In this document: positions 22,465-34,594 of the stretch, in pieces
How positions within the stretch are numbered: position 1 is the stretch's first letter
Layout: each line of letters starts with the position of its first letter
Assembly (NCBI GenBank): GCA_014529385.2
Contig: CM043944.1
Span: 53,790,768-53,854,767 of the forward strand
Direction of reading: 5' to 3'
From: Adiantum capillus-veneris
Taxonomy: Eukaryota > Streptophyta > Polypodiopsida > Polypodiales > Pteridaceae
Length of the DNA: 64,000 nucleotides
Program-made: the position numbers and the translations under genes
The notes under the pieces: generated by a model
The model's input: the letters and a program-made list of their open reading frames with translations, nothing else
Told to the model about the DNA's origin: nothing
The model's database searches: none

Positions 22465-23309
22465 ATGGTAAGTACAAGGCACTCCAAAGCAAAGGTAGCC
22501 GGAGAAATTTTGGGTTGCAACATGGATGGCATCCTTCCAATCATTGACGTCAACATAAAGGGTAAGAGCATTGGAAACACCTACATTGATGGTGGTGCAC
22601 AAATTTGTGTCATGAGTGAAGCTATGATGCTCCAACTAGGGCTCGAGGTTGAGTGGCCTTCTCATGCAAGGCAAAGATGGCAAACAACGCAAAAGTAAAA
22701 TGTGTGGGTGTGGTAAGTGTTGTGAAGATAAAAGCCTACATTGAGGTAGAATTAGATGTTTTTGTAATGCCTACTAAGGGGGAGGGCTATCCATTAATCT
22801 TAGGGAGGCCATGGTTGATGGCCATGAAGGCAAAACAGGACTGGGGAATTGGCCTTCTATGCATGATTGGTAAGAAAGGAGAAACAGTCTACTACAACAT
22901 GAAGACCGGCAAGAAGAAGCAAATGGACCTAGAGACATCAGCAGATGAAACCACTAGTGATTCTTCCACTTTTGAGGAGGAGACCACTTATACCGATGAA
23001 AGAAATAGTTACATTGATGTGATGGGTATCATCTTAAAGGATCTACAAAGGGTAAGCACAGCTGGTGACCCATCACCAGAAGGGCAAAGCAACAAAAAGG
23101 AAGGTAAATCACCTGGCCTAGGAGAAAGTAGGTTGAAGAGTATGATGTCTATGGAGTTAACAAGTGAAGAGAAGGATAAATTTTTGCAAATGTTGATGGG
23201 ATTTCCTAACCTTTTCATTGACAATTATGAAAGAATCACAGGTATTACAGTAGTGGAACATCATATTAAGCTAAAGGAAGGGGTGAAACCAGTTGTGCAA
23301 AAGCTATGA
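22465..23309 (+). pseudogene. Gypsy-A aspartic protease region, frameshifted, ending at a TGA before RT
   Basis: The first piece carries the protease motif YIDGGAQICVMSE (DGGA, as in Gypsy-B). A frameshift near 22660-22690 moves to a second frame with KAKMANNAKVKCVG and LILGRPWLM, followed by an acidic linker. The frame stops at TGA 23307-23309 within QKL-stop-RLG, the same place as in Gypsy-B. The codon after the stop is CGG. Confidence 0.8.
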
Positions 23310-25228
23310 CGGTTGGGGGGTCATACAAGAAAAGGAACTCCTTGCCGAGGTAAGAAAGCTACTAGAAGCAGGGTTCATCTATCCTGTGGAAAACTCAGAG
23401 TGGGTGTCACCCGTAGTAGTGACGCCTAAGAAGAATGGTAAGTGGAGGGTATGTGTCGACTACAAACCACTGAATGCAACCACAAAGAGATACCACTTCC
23501 CTCTCTCTTTCTTGGATGAAATTCTGAATAAAGTAGCTAGTTTTGAATGCTACACTGTGTGTGATGGTTATTCTGGGTATTTTCAAATATGCATAGCCTT
23601 GGAAGATCAGCTAGGAACCACTTTCATTACGCCATGGGGTTGTTTTGTGTACAGAGTTATGCCATTTGGTCTCACAAATGCACCTACCACATTTCAAAGA
23701 TATGTCACATATGTCTTTCAACCGTTCTTTGGCACATCCATAAGAGTGTTCATTGATTTTTTTTGTATATATAGCCCTCACATTTCACACTTAGAAAAGG
23801 TAACTGAGGGTTTGGCAAGGTTGCAAAGCCTAGGTGGGCTATTAAATGTAGACAAGTGCCACATTGGCCCAGTAGATTCATTCTTTTAGGCCATGAAATT
23901 TTAGCGAAAGGTATCAACGCCAATCCAAGTAAGGTGTCCGCACTCATAGACCTACCTTCACCAACAACCACACGTCAATTGGTCTCTTTTCTACAAAAGG
24001 TGAGGTACTTGAGTAGATTCATACATCTACTCAAGTACATCTACTTTCACCAACAACCGCACGTCAACTGGTCTCTTTTCTACAAAAGGTGAGGTACTTG
24101 AGTAGATTCATACACCTACTATCACAAATTGTTCTACCACTTCAACACAACGATCAACTTTCACATGGGACAAGGAGAGCAAACATCACTACAACAAGGT
24201 AAAGGAGGTCTTAGCCACCCTACCAACTATCTCACGGGCTAAGTGGGATGAAAAATTTTATGTCACCTCAAGTATGGGTGATGACTCCAGAAGGATACAA
24301 AAACATCTGTCATGATGCCAATATACTTCTCCAGTCAAATGATGACAGCAGAGCAGAGAAAGGTTTCACCCATGTGGAACACCTAGTCCTAGCTCTTAGA
24401 TTTGCAACTACAAAGTTTAGGTCATATTTTTTGGGTAGGTAATTTGTGATGTTAACCATGGATGAGATGTTTCCCTATGTGGTACAACACATGGAGGTTT
24501 CTGCTAGGATTACTAAATGGCTAGTTCATCTCCAAGAGTTTGACTACATGGTAAAGGTGGAAAGCATGACAAGGGCAAGCTTGGGGGGACTCATGACCTA
24601 CCAGAACTTTGAGAAGAAGGTAAAGAAATCCAAAAGGGAAGGAGTTCAATCACTTTCAGAGCCATCGATGGTAGAAAGAGAACACTCTCTCTACTTTGAT
24701 GGAGCCTACAAGTGAGCATCCGACAAAGCAGCTCTGCAGGCATTGTGGTGTTTGATGACAAAGGTATCAAGGTATTTTTTTTGGGCCATTTGTTAGAATC
24801 ACATTCTAACAATGAAGCTGAGTATGCAGCACTAACCAAGGGGTTACAATGGTGCGTCTCGCAAGGGGTACAGCTCCTTAATGTATTTGGGGATGCTCTA
24901 CTTTTGGTAAGGCAAGTAAATGGAGTATGGACATGTAAGGATCCTAGCTTGAAGACTCACTTAAGTTGTGTAAAAACTTTGTTGGGTAATTTTGAAGCAG
25001 CTCAACTACACCACATCCCAAGGGCTCAAAACCATGAAGTTGATGCCTTAGCAAGCTAAAGAATGCAAGAAGTGGTGGTTGGGGCTATAAAGCTAAAACT
25101 CACTCTATTTCAAGGTAGTGGTGCCTTACACGACATCATGCATTTTTTGGTAACAAGGGAATGTCCACTAGATTTAACAAATGGACAGAAGCAATGGCTT
25201 ACCCCGAAGGCCACAATGTATTGGCTTA
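23310..25228 (+). pseudogene. Gypsy-A reverse transcriptase and RNase H domains, broken
   Basis: An extra G in the run near 23312-23320 shifts frame, after which RT is clear: KLLEAGFIYPVENSEWVSP, GKWRVCVDY, TFITPWGCF, MPFGLTNAP. The RT active site FIDD has become FIDF, so the second catalytic Asp is lost. An 89-bp tandem duplication follows (23951-24128). The first RNase H is fragmentary (24248-24700). The second, archaeal-type RNase H is at 24680-25059 (SLYFDGAY, then SNNEAEYAALTKGL and VFGDALLLVRQV), then the start of integrase up to the copia insertion. Confidence 0.82.
23951..24128 (+). repeat. 89-bp tandem duplication in Gypsy-A RT-RNase H linker
   Basis: The block containing CACGTCAATTGGTCTCTTTT and CTACAAAAGGTGAGGTACTT recurs 89 bp later with few changes. 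Gypsy-B has one copy. 89 is not a multiple of three, so the duplication shifts the frame. Confidence 0.88.
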
Positions 25229-25455
25229 TGTTGGAATTAGGGTTTTAGAGAAACACACACAGCTTTGAGAAGACGAAGGAAGCTCAAGGCACACAGTAGA
25301 GAGTGTGTTACTTAGTGTGCAATGGACAGATAGATAGCCCTAGATTGATGGGCGTATATACAATGAGCGGGGGAAAAAACCTCCTAAAGAGGGAAAAAAT
25401 GCCTCGGCGGTCCTAGCGTGTTCACACACATCACTACCACATGTATATGGTAACA
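25229..25455 (-). repeat. Copia 3' LTR
   Basis: TGTTGGAATTAGGG to TATGGTAACA on the plus strand. The adjacent AATCCCCCCT at 25456-25465 reads AGGGGGGATT on the minus strand and serves as the polypurine tract. Confidence 0.93.
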
Positions 25456-25622
25456 AATCCCCCCTGGAGTGATGCGGTGAACGAGAGCTGGCACATGAGT
25501 AAAGGGGAAGTGCCATGCCTTGAGGACATGATCAGTCCCCAAAGCTTTGCAGAAATCTTCAAGCTTCTCACGAGACAATGCCTTTGTGAAAAGATCTTCA
25601 AGGTTGTCCTGTGTTGGCACAT
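25456..25622 (-). pseudogene. C-terminal end of the copia RNase H/pol, separated from its body by element C
   Basis: The minus strand reads AYVPTQDNLEDLFTKALS and EKLEDFCKALG, the characteristic end of plant copia polyproteins, then continues to a stop near 25490. The body of RNase H ends at 31244 on the other side of element C. Confidence 0.85.
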
Positions 25623-25627
25623 AAGCC

Positions 25628-25901
25628 TGTTTAAGGTACAGACATTCAGAATGGGCAAACACAGGAGTCAGAATGGAACTGGAACTGGAACTGGAACAGA
25701 ACACAGAAACAAAAACAGGCTAATTCTTCCATAACTTCCATCATCATATTCCCAAACAGACACTGATCACCAATTACATAGTTGGAGAATACTAATGGGC
25801 AACGCCCTTTCCCAAGAACACCCCTTGGAATCCCAAAAATACAAAAGTTGATATTCCGAATTCCACTAAGGTAAAACATCCAAAATTCCCTCAGCTTAAC
25901 A
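25628..25901 (-). repeat. Element C 3' LTR
   Basis: TGTTTAAGGTAC to CAGCTTAACA on the plus strand. Contains a (GGAACT)n stretch at about 25676-25698. Confidence 0.88.
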
Positions 25902-25966
25902 CCTGGCATAGCCTGGTGGCTAGAGCCATAGGCTGACCTGGACCCACAATCCCTTGATCAAGTATT

Positions 25967-28900
25967 CTACTCCCCAGCAGCACCTTCTTCATCTGTCTCC
26001 AAAGCCTTTTCTGCCACAAAAGCTGGATCCGCTTGCTTTTCCACATCCGCTTCCACCTGACTTTCCACTTCCGATTCCACTCCATCTGCCAAATTCTGAT
26101 CTGGTTCCAAAACACCACTGCTAAGCTCCACCGTCCACTTACTCAGACCCCTTGCACTTACTTCAATTCCCTTGCTTTTGTTCTTCAACTCCTCCATCTC
26201 TGCAACCAGCCTTTCATTCTCCATCTTCAATGCTTCATTCTCCCTCCTAATGCTCTCCTTTCTAGCTAGCTGAAACCAATTCTTGAAGCGATCCGTTGAC
26301 ACTTCCATATGCTCCTTCCAAAGCCTAGTTGCTTTATTCCACATTTCCTGTGCATATTCCAGCACTTCCTGCTTCAAGACATCCGCATCCGAATCAGCTA
26401 GCATGTCATTCCCTGGTTCTGCAATGCCACCTTCTCCATATCCAGCAATGGAGTTAGTCTATTAATCAAAAAAACATTTTCAGTGCTCAAATCAGACACC
26501 TTGTCCCCCAATTCTTAAAATTGCTCATCCACTACAATCTTCAGTCCATCTGTCCACCGAGTGAAATCCTCAGCTACACTCAAAACTTCAGCATTCCTTG
26601 CCATAGCCTCAGTTGTAATCCTCTTAACCTCCTTCTACAATCTTTCCTTATCCAACCTCTCTTGAAATAACTGCATCCTAACTTTCTGCATTTCCCATTC
26701 TGAAATAGCACTACACTTATGCTCCATCTTCTCACTTTCCATCACCCTAAGCGCCGCATCCTGATTCTGCTGGAACTCATTCAAATCAACCAAACAGTTA
26801 GCAGCTTCTTCAACAGAGAAAATCCCCTTAGTCTCATAACTGGCACTGCTACTTGCCTTAACCTTCACACTCTCTGGAACACTCTTCTCCGCATCTCCAC
26901 CCATTACTTTCATAAACAGTGTGACCTTCTTACCTTTAGACTCCGACTTCTTAGACTCTGACTCCATGGTGAAACTGTTCACTTTGATTCGGACTCCTCC
27001 AAACCCTTCCAAGAAACTTTAAAAGGTGATTTTCTTTTTTCAATTGTTGGAGACCCCAACAACAACTTCCTCCACTTCATTCCACATAATGTTCCCTCTT
27101 CCTTCACCATATCTGCAAACCGGTGTCTTCAAGCCTGTTGCTACTGACGAAACCTTCAGAACATGCTCAAAAATTGCGGCCAAATAAGGCGCCACTCGGC
27201 CCACTGCCGGTGTCCGACGCCGATCTCTCTTGCCAGTAAGCTGCATCCGATCATACAACACTGATGCCCAATCAACCTTAATGCCTCTCTCAACCTGAAA
27301 CAATGGTGCAAAAGCCTCCTTAGACATGTAAGCGGTCTTCTGCAGAATGTACACCTTCTCCAGATACCAAAACTAATTTGAGGCTCTGATTCCACCCGCA
27401 TTCCACACCATATAGTATGCCTTCGTCCCAACCGGATTTCCAAATTCCCCCTTCATCTGGGAGTCAATCACTATCCTCCCCTTAGCCGGCATAGGTAAAT
27501 ACAGAACTTTGAAAACCTTGGACACCAACATTGGTGTCAAGCGTACATCCCCTATAATCACTCCATCACTCTCCTTAATCATGTTCCACTGCTGCTCAGC
27601 GAACTCATTCTCTGCCCATACGTCCCAAGGTAAACATGCAAACTCATAAAGGCCTATGCGCTTGAGCCATACCTGGGTTTCCATCTCATTTGGGTCAAAG
27701 ACTTCCACCACTATCTCCACACTCCCCTAATCACTAACAGAATCAGCTTCATCACTCTCCACCTCAATGTGATGTTTCTGCTGCCTCGCCTTGAACAGCT
27801 CCTTCATCGACATCTTCATTGACCTAGTGTTCGGCATGGATTATGACGCATCATCCTGCATCCACGCTATCATCTTTCCCTTGATATTTTTAGAAAACAT
27901 TTCACCCTTCTTTTCCAACTTAACAGGAAATGAACTGCGACGTTCGCACACTTGGATGTGATCTCCAACACTTCTCACCATCTTAATCTTATAATGATGA
28001 ATTTTCTCCTTGATTGGGGTATGCCATGCAAGATTTACCCAAAAAATATTCGTCCTTAAATGAGTCACATCAGCACTGAGCGAGTTTATAGCCTTAAAGT
28101 GAGTAACCCCACTAATGAGTACCCCTTGACCCTTCTGCCCAATTCCATTCCTCCGACTTTCCTCTTTCTAGACTTCCAATCCCACAGTCCGAATTCCAAC
28201 ATCCAATCCGCCATTCGAATTCCGAATTCCATATCCCTTTACATGTTGAACATACTTTGACATTAAATCTGCATTCTGTTGAACATCCTCTACTTCCACG
28301 TTTACATCATCTGGTTGACTCCCAAATTGACAAATGGCTTGACAATTGCCATGATAAAATTTAGCTCCATCTGCATTTCCAAAGATGACTTCATCATTTG
28401 CTGCAATATCTTTAGTCTTCCACAACATCCACTATGAAATTTCAAGAACTTTTAATATCTGAATTTGCATCTGCATTTTTGCCTGAGTCTGAATTCCAAT
28501 CCGAATCTGAATTTGAATCTGAATCTCACTCGGAATATGAATCTGAACCAAAATCTGACACTTGGGATACTCCTCTTCATGTCCCTTATACAACAGTGCC
28601 CTATCAACTCCTACATATTTGTTCTGATTTTGTCCAATCCAAGAAGAAAATGATGTTGTTAATCCCCACGGAGTATCGATGTCATCCTCCTTGTGACACT
28701 GATTGTCATACCTCTTCATCAAGCTTTCCACGGCTTCCATTAAAATTTGCATCTGAATTGGTCTTTGCATCCAAAATTGCAGTTGAATCCAAATCCAAAA
28801 TTGAGACTGAATCTGAATTGAACTCTGAATTTGAGACTGAATCACATTCGGCATCTTCCAAAATTTGACTTGCTTTATCACAACTGAAAATTTTTCCTCA

Positions 28901-29970
28901 ATATCTCTTCATATCCATCTATATGAAACTGCCACAATATGGAATGCCACCTCCAACTTCCAATATGAATATCATCATCCTCAGTCTCCTCTGTTATGTT
29001 GTTGTTATCTTCTAGTCCTTGCTGTTGCAATTGTTTCTTGGCTCTTTTGACATCCTCTTTTGACATTTGCTTTGAAGTCCGCTTGAAATGACAAAATTCC
29101 TCCATGATATCCGCATTAGCATGTACATCCTCCATTTGCTGCTGACAACTGTCCTCTTCAAATGTATGTGAATTCCCAATGAGCATGACACTTCGATCAG
29201 TTGAAAAGGAATAATCCTCTTGTGCTTCATGGACACACTTCTGTGGTAGGATAGAGGTAACCAAGGTTTCTGCCCGGCTCTGTTCCCTAACCTCATGTTG
29301 CTCCTCCTTACCTTGCTGCCTTTTATCCTGCTGATATTGTTGATCCTCCACATGGTCTTCTTTCTGACTTCCCACTTGCATTTGTTGAACTACCACCCAT
29401 TGATTTCCTGATCAAAACTGTTGTGTACATTGTTGGGATACAATTTCCACAAGATTCGCTAACTGCATATTTCCATCAGTGGATCTTCGTGGTGACAATT
29501 CCTCCGAAACTGAGTTGTTCATTGTTGTTGCTGCGAATTCCTCTTGAGTACATCTGATTTTTGAAAATTCTTCCTGCTTTGACTCTTCATTTGTAATCCT
29601 ACATACATTCTCAATTGAACCCAAAAATAAATCAATCACCTCTTCTTCTTCATTTCTCTCTCTATCCATCACCTCTCCGTTCATTCCTCACATTATCCGC
29701 CTCTTCAAATGGTCTTTGATTTCCGTGAACAAAATCCTCAATATGTGTGATTTGCTTCTCCTTTGAATAATAAATCTCATTGACAAGTGACAACACCAAC
29801 ATCAATTTCAGCAATGGATATTCCGTCTCCACTCTATGAGCACACTCTAGTGGTAGGATAGGGGTATCTAGGGGCAATATTAGGCTCTCTTGGCCAACCT
29901 CCTTTTGCACCTTCTTCTCCTCCACCTTTGGTATCCCCACATGATGGATGTCGTCTCCAAGCCAACCCAT
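25967..29970 (-). pseudogene. Element C long ORF of unknown function, decayed
   Basis: Overlapping or abutting open pieces cover about 4 kb of the minus strand. From about 28428 down to 26635 they share one frame and are broken only by stops at about 28168, 27841, 27373 and 27040. This points to one ancestral ORF of more than 1,000 codons. Recognisable character: acidic and Gln-rich N-terminal parts, a Gln/Ile/Ser-rich low-complexity section (28430-28880), a more globular middle (27040-27720, e.g. WLKRIGLYEFACLPWDVW, then VDWASVLYDRMQL and APYLAAIFEHVL), and helical, charged C-terminal parts. The middle loosely recalls the gag-associated plant domain called Transposase_32, but I cannot confirm that. 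Confidence 0.5.
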
Positions 29971-30359
29971 CCGTCATCATCATCACTTAATTCATCTTCG
30001 AACTCAGCCGCATATGCATCCCTCAATCTCTCACATGCTTCCTGCAATTTTCTCACCTCCTTCCTGCTAGAACATGATGTCCTCCTCTTTCCTTTATGAT
30101 TAGTCAACCACTCATATGCCCTCTCTAAGTCATCCTCAAAATCTTCCAACTTATCCCATGCTACCTGTGTCCCATCAACTGATGCTTTATGCATTCTTCG
30201 GCTAAATTTTTGAAGTTTTGAACACAAATCCACCATACACCACTTCCTACATGCATCTCCCTCTGAACACTCATCAAATGCACATGGGCAATCCTCCACT
30301 TCATGCTTCCAACTCATGCATACCTTGCATTTATTTCTCTTCTTCTTTTGACTCCCCAT
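29880..30359 (-). CDS. Element C CCHC zinc-knuckle protein, 159 codons
   Basis: Starts MGSQKKKRNK and has CKVCMSWKHEVEDC near the N terminus, an exact CX2CX4HX4C zinc knuckle of the kind found in retroelement nucleocapsids. A second Cys cluster follows (CAFDECSEGDAC), then a charged helical region with an Asp/Glu run DELSDDDDG. It is the first ORF after the 5' LTR on the minus strand, the place where gag would be. It lacks a recognisable capsid domain. A frameshift near its end may separate it from the long ORF downstream. Confidence 0.6.
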   Translation of the reverse strand: MGSQKKKRNKCKVCMSWKHEVEDCPCAFDECSEGDACRKWCMVDLCSKLQKFSRRMHKASVDGTQVAWDKLEDFEDDLERAYEWLTNHKGKRRTSCSSRKEVRKLQEACERLRDAYAAEFEDELSDDDDGWVGLETTSIMWGYQRWRRRRCKRRLAKRA

Positions 30360-30944
30360 GGCGCTTATCCGCTAAAACTTTGATTTGAAATTTGGTTGCT
30401 TTCTGACTTCCACATTTGCAACAGTTCTAATTCCAAATTCCGCAATTTGACTTCAAACTCTGCAACAGTCATTCTGATTTGAATTCTGATTCTGCAAACT
30501 TATCTGATTCCTGATTCTGGTGGTACTCAACTTCCTACACTTCCTCCTAGTGGAACTTGACTCCTATAACTCCCCCCTGGTGGAACTGATCCCCCGGAAT
30601 TTCTTGTTGATGACCCTCAAAATCTGTGATAATAAATCTGGTTCATCTTCCACTTCTTTGTTTTGTCTGTCTCTCTTATAATCCTCTGTACATCCAAATC
30701 TTCTTGTCCAATCTGGATATGTGTCCTCTTTTGCTTCTTCTAGGGCAACATCTGAATTTTGATGACTTTCAAAAAATCATCCCAACTCCATCAACGTGAA
30801 TGTAACTGTCTTCTTCTAGAGTGCAAATAACTGCCCATACAGACTTGCCCTATTTTGAATGTCTTCCCTTCATTCATTAACTACTTCTGTCTCTTCAGCA
30901 CTCGCTCCCACAAGAGAAATCTGAATCCGTCCATGCTACGTCAC

Positions 30945-30963
30945 ACATACACCATGATCGCCA
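30945..30963 (-). promoter_or_regulatory. Element C candidate primer-binding site
   Basis: On the minus strand, one base after the 5' LTR end, TGGCGATCATGGTG begins with the TGG needed to pair with a tRNA CCA end. I cannot name the tRNA. Confidence 0.4.
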
Positions 30964-30964
30964 G

Positions 30965-31238
30965 TGTTTAAGGTAGAGACATTCAGAACGGGCAAACACA
31001 AGAGATAGAATGGAACTAGAACCGGAACTGGAACAGCACACAGAAACAGAAACAGACTAATTCCGCCATAACTTCCATCATCGTATTCCCAAACAGACAT
31101 TGATCGACAGTTACATAGTTGGAGAATACTAATGGGCAACGCCCTTCCCCAAGAACACCCCTTGGAATCCCAAAAATACAAAAATTGATATTCCAAATTC
31201 CATTAAGGTAAAACATCCAAAATTCCCTCGGCTTAACA
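30965..31238 (-). repeat. Element C 5' LTR
   Basis: TGTTTAAGGTAG to CGGCTTAACA on the plus strand, 274 bp, followed by TSD AAGCC. Confidence 0.88.
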
Positions 31239-31243
31239 AAGCC

Positions 31244-31907
31244 AAGCTGATCTCTCCTGTTGAGAGCCTCTCCCTGACATAATGGTAATGCACCTCAATA
31301 TGCTTTGTGTGAGCATGAAAAACTGGGTTCCTTGCAACTGCCAATGCGCTCTGACTGTCAGTGTAAATAGTGTTGGTAGTGTCTTGTCCAACACCCAAAT
31401 GAGCCACCATAAGGCGTCTGAGCCATACACACTCAACCGTAGCTGTGAAGACTACCCTGTACTCAGCCTCACAACTCGAAGTGGCCACAATAGGTTGCCT
31501 CTTGCTCGGCCATGATATACAAGAACTGCCAAGCATGAAACAAAAACAACTTGTGGACACTCGCGTGTCAAAACAACCAGCCCAATCTGAGTCTGAAAAA
31601 GCATGTAAGTCTGGCGGCAATGATCCTTCCTTGGGATAAAACAAGCCAAGATGTGAAGTGCCACTAAGGTAGCGGAAAATCCTCTTGATATCCTACCAAT
31701 GCTTAGACCCTAGGCTATGCATAAATCTTCGGACCTGTGAGATTGCAAACTGAATATTTGGCCTCGTGTTGCATACATAAATGAGGCAGCCAACAGCAGC
31801 TTGATAAAGAGTGACATCAGTAAGATCGTGAGCATCATGTAGACTCAAATTCAAACCTATTTCCATGGGAATGGGAATAGGTTTGCAATCCTCAAGTCCA
31901 AACTTAC
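31244..31907 (-). pseudogene. Copia RT C-terminus and RNase H
   Basis: The minus strand continues the copia pol after the Gypsy-B insertion. It has the RT-RNase H connection (QAAVGCLIYVCNTRPNIQF), then RNase H with DSDWAG, SWPSKRQPIVATSSCEAEY, YTDSQSALAVARNPVFH and HTKHIEVHYHYVRE. The catalytic acidic residues (DSDWAG, EAEY, TDSQ) are present. A stop near 31700 breaks the frame, and element C truncates the end. Confidence 0.88.
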
Positions 31908-33611
31908 GTAGTGATAGCCGTTTTTCGGCTCTTTGTAATTGCCACAGTGAGTTACCTCACCCTACCAAAATCACCCAAACACTGTGGCTATCCCTACCAT
32001 TTCACTGTACATAGGCGTGCGTGAGTCATGGGACTTTTCCCATATCTTCTTAAAAAACCCTCAATTAGCTAGTCATTGGGCTAGTTGAGCCAAAAAAATT
32101 AAAAAATATAAGTATATTATGGCTCATGCGTATGTAAATATTTCTTTGTATATAGGGTCTAAATAAAAGAATTTTTCATAATTATTTTGGTATTTATTTA
32201 AATATTTCTACCTAGGTGTGTGTTATTTATGCTCTGTACATTGCCTCACCATTACCACAATTTTTCTTACCATTTTTCATACTCTTTATTCCATATAAAA
32301 AGAATTTCATGCAAGCTTCTCTTATTTTTGGTGTAACTCCATCCCAACAAAAATCCAAAAAAACTAGTTCTATTTATGTGTATATTTTTTTCACTATTGT
32401 GATTTTTTCCTTCCTACATATATTCTCTATTACTCTCATAAATTAGACCACCAAAAATATTCATCTTTTTATGGTAGACTTATAATGAGAGAGATTTATT
32501 TTGACCCCTTTATATTTTTCCACCTATATTATTTATATTTGACATGTACATATTTTTTAGACCCCTCAATATTTGATTTTCTTAGTTGTACTATTCACTT
32601 ATATCATGATCTCAACAATATCTTCAATTATAGACCTACCAAATAAGGTCAAGGGTAGGTGGCATGCATACATGCACTATGGAGGGCTCACTCTTGGAGG
32701 TATTCAAAAGAATCATCCAAAGAAGGACCCCACAAGGACCTTGTGCAGTGGAAAAAAACGGTCGATTTTGCTGAATTTTTAAAGTTCACTTGCTCTCCGA
32801 ATTTGAAAAGGTGATACAAACAAAAGTTGTAGCTCGTGGGCTGAACTTTTGCCTCAAATTTTTTCATATTTTTTTGAGCTACGAGCTGTGAGCTATGATT
32901 TTATTATTGGACCCCAATTTTCCCATGTTATGCAGCCACACTCTCTCTTCCACTTTATCATTTTCCTCTTTCACACACACTTCTCCACTCATCATCCCCA
33001 CCTCTCTCACCCCTCCTCTCTGCACCCTACTCACCTTCTCCTCAACCTTGAAGAATAAGAGAAACCATGGTGAACTCATACCTCCCACACACAATTCCAT
33101 TCCAAAATTGACCACCTAGTCTCATTTTTCCTCCTCCAAGTTACCCATATCTATCAAAGAAAACCACAAAATTCAGTCTCTTCTCTTAAAAGACAACATC
33201 ATGGTGGTTGATTACTCAGCTTCAATTACCTTGTCTCTCAAGGAAGGTCAAGAGTGGAGAAAAAATGTACCGTCAAAGCTAGTGGACCGTCAACAAGCGT
33301 CAAAATTGGCCCTACTCAAGACACTTGGAGCATCAACCTTGTAAGAAATCCACCTTTTCTTACCTCTTAAGAGTTTTTCTTCCTTATTTGTATCCTACAT
33401 GGATACTCCCATTGTAAATATCCAATTCCATTTGTAAATTAATACTAACTCTACTAACACTAACCCACTATGAAAAGTCCTATCACCTCCATTTCTCTCC
33501 TCTCTCTTTCCCCACCAACTTCTTGATAATTCCAAGCAAAAGAAATTAGATAAATTGCTGAAAATCTAACCCAACCATGGTTAGAGGAGTAACCCTAGCC
33601 TTCAAAATTGC

Positions 33612-33619
33612 TATAAAAG
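33612..33619 (+). promoter_or_regulatory. TATA box of the Gypsy-B 5' LTR
   Basis: TATAAAAG followed about 20-30 bases later by AGCACAAAAGGGGGGAG. The Gypsy-A LTR has TATATAAAG followed by AAGCACAAAGGGGGGG at the same spacing, although the rest of the two LTRs is unlike, which supports this as the core promoter. The 3' LTR copy is at 42150-42157. Confidence 0.7.
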
Positions 33620-34276
33620 GAGGGTGTAGCTAGCACAAAAGGGGGGAGCCATAAGCAAGAGCACTATGCTATAGCTTGAGAAGCCAAGCTCAACCTCTCT
33701 AGAAGGAGCTCTTGAGTGGAAGCTCATTGTCTTATGCATGTGCATGTGTTGTAATAGGGGATTAGCAAGGGAACTCTATGCCATTGTAAGAGAGAGAGTG
33801 ATCATTCAATTGAGAGTAGGAAATCTATCATTTCTCCTACTAGTGTAAGACCAAAATTTACTGAATCAAGGAGGGTGGATTTGGACTAAGCTTGGATACT
33901 TTGTCTCCTTTCCAACGTGAAGTAATGGACAACAATGATGCGTAAGTGTCTTGGTGTTTTTTGTTAAGTTCTTGATAGCTTGTCTCATGGTGTTGTCATC
34001 AATCTAGCCATAAATCCCACATACTGTAAGAAGGCGACAGGGTGGAGAGGACTCCCCTGGCCTTAAGACAGTGATTGGGGTGGCTTTTCTTATGATGTGT
34101 TGTGGTGAAATTTACGCAAGCTATGTTGAACAAATACTAATCTCACTTTGATTTGTCATGACAGATTTGTAAGAAGGTATTAATGCAACAAGCACCCCCT
34201 CCCCCTTTCTCTCTCTTTCTTACATATATAATTGTGTTTGCTTGATTATTGCCGATACGTTTCAAAGCAGCCCAAG

Positions 34277-34278
<2 letters not shown>

Positions 34279-34344
<66 letters not shown>
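34279..34344. repeat. (CT)n microsatellite, about 33 units, in Gypsy-B 5' LTR
   Basis: 66 bp uninterrupted. The corresponding tract in the 3' LTR is 92 bp. Confidence 0.95.
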
Positions 34345-34346
<2 letters not shown>

Positions 34347-34523
34347 ACGCGTCCTAGTTCGCATCCAAAACTAAGTGGTGCCCCAAATTTGTGTAGGGTT
34401 AGGTTGCGGGTTTGTGTGTGTGTTTGTTGTTTTTTCCAATCCCAACCCAATTGAGCAACACGGGAGCCTTGAAGGGTGTCTAGAGGTTGCTCTTCTTGTT
34501 GCCCGCCCCGGACCGCCTCAAAT

Positions 34524-34544
34524 TGGTGCCCCCACTGAGGACGG
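34524..34544 (+). promoter_or_regulatory. Gypsy-B primer-binding site
   Basis: TGGTGCCCCCACTGAGGACG begins three bases after the LTR end CCTCA. It starts with TGG and is conserved in part in Gypsy-A. I cannot assign the tRNA. Confidence 0.75.
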
Positions 34545-34594
34545 CTTGTGTATTTTTGTGTAGAATCAACCTTTAGCATAGTCAAGTAGTTTGC

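Larger units (their letters stand above)
25628..31238 (-). mobile_element. Element C: non-autonomous LTR element with CCHC protein, TSD AAGCC
   Basis: Two 274-bp LTRs (25628-25901 and 30965-31238) with TG...CA ends lie between AAGCC direct repeats at 25623-25627 and 31239-31243. It interrupts the copia RNase H exactly between a conserved hydrophobic segment and YVPTQDN. I count about 22 LTR differences (about 92% identity). The CCHC protein lies near the right LTR on the minus strand, so transcription runs right to left. The interior has a gag-like CCHC ORF and a long decayed ORF, both on the minus strand, but no protease, RT, RNase H or integrase that I can recognise. Confidence 0.85.
31912..34520 (+). 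repeat. Gypsy-B 5' LTR
   Basis: Begins TGATAGCCGTTTTTCGG and ends GGACCGCCTCA. Contains a TATA box at 33612 and a (CT)n tract of about 33 units at 34279-34344. Small reading frames within it also occur in the 3' LTR and are not gene-like. Confidence 0.94.

Noticed and set aside
25967-29970. Envelope-like gene in element C
   Set aside because: I see no signal peptide, transmembrane segment or cleavage-site pattern.
31908-31911. A 5-bp duplication for Gypsy-B
   Set aside because: Only GTAG (4 bp) matches on both sides; the copia RT frame is restored with 4 bp, so no fifth base was assumed.
32216-33119. Small ORFs duplicated at 40754-41657
   Set aside because: They are identical only because they lie in the two LTRs of Gypsy-B; no coding signal beyond that.
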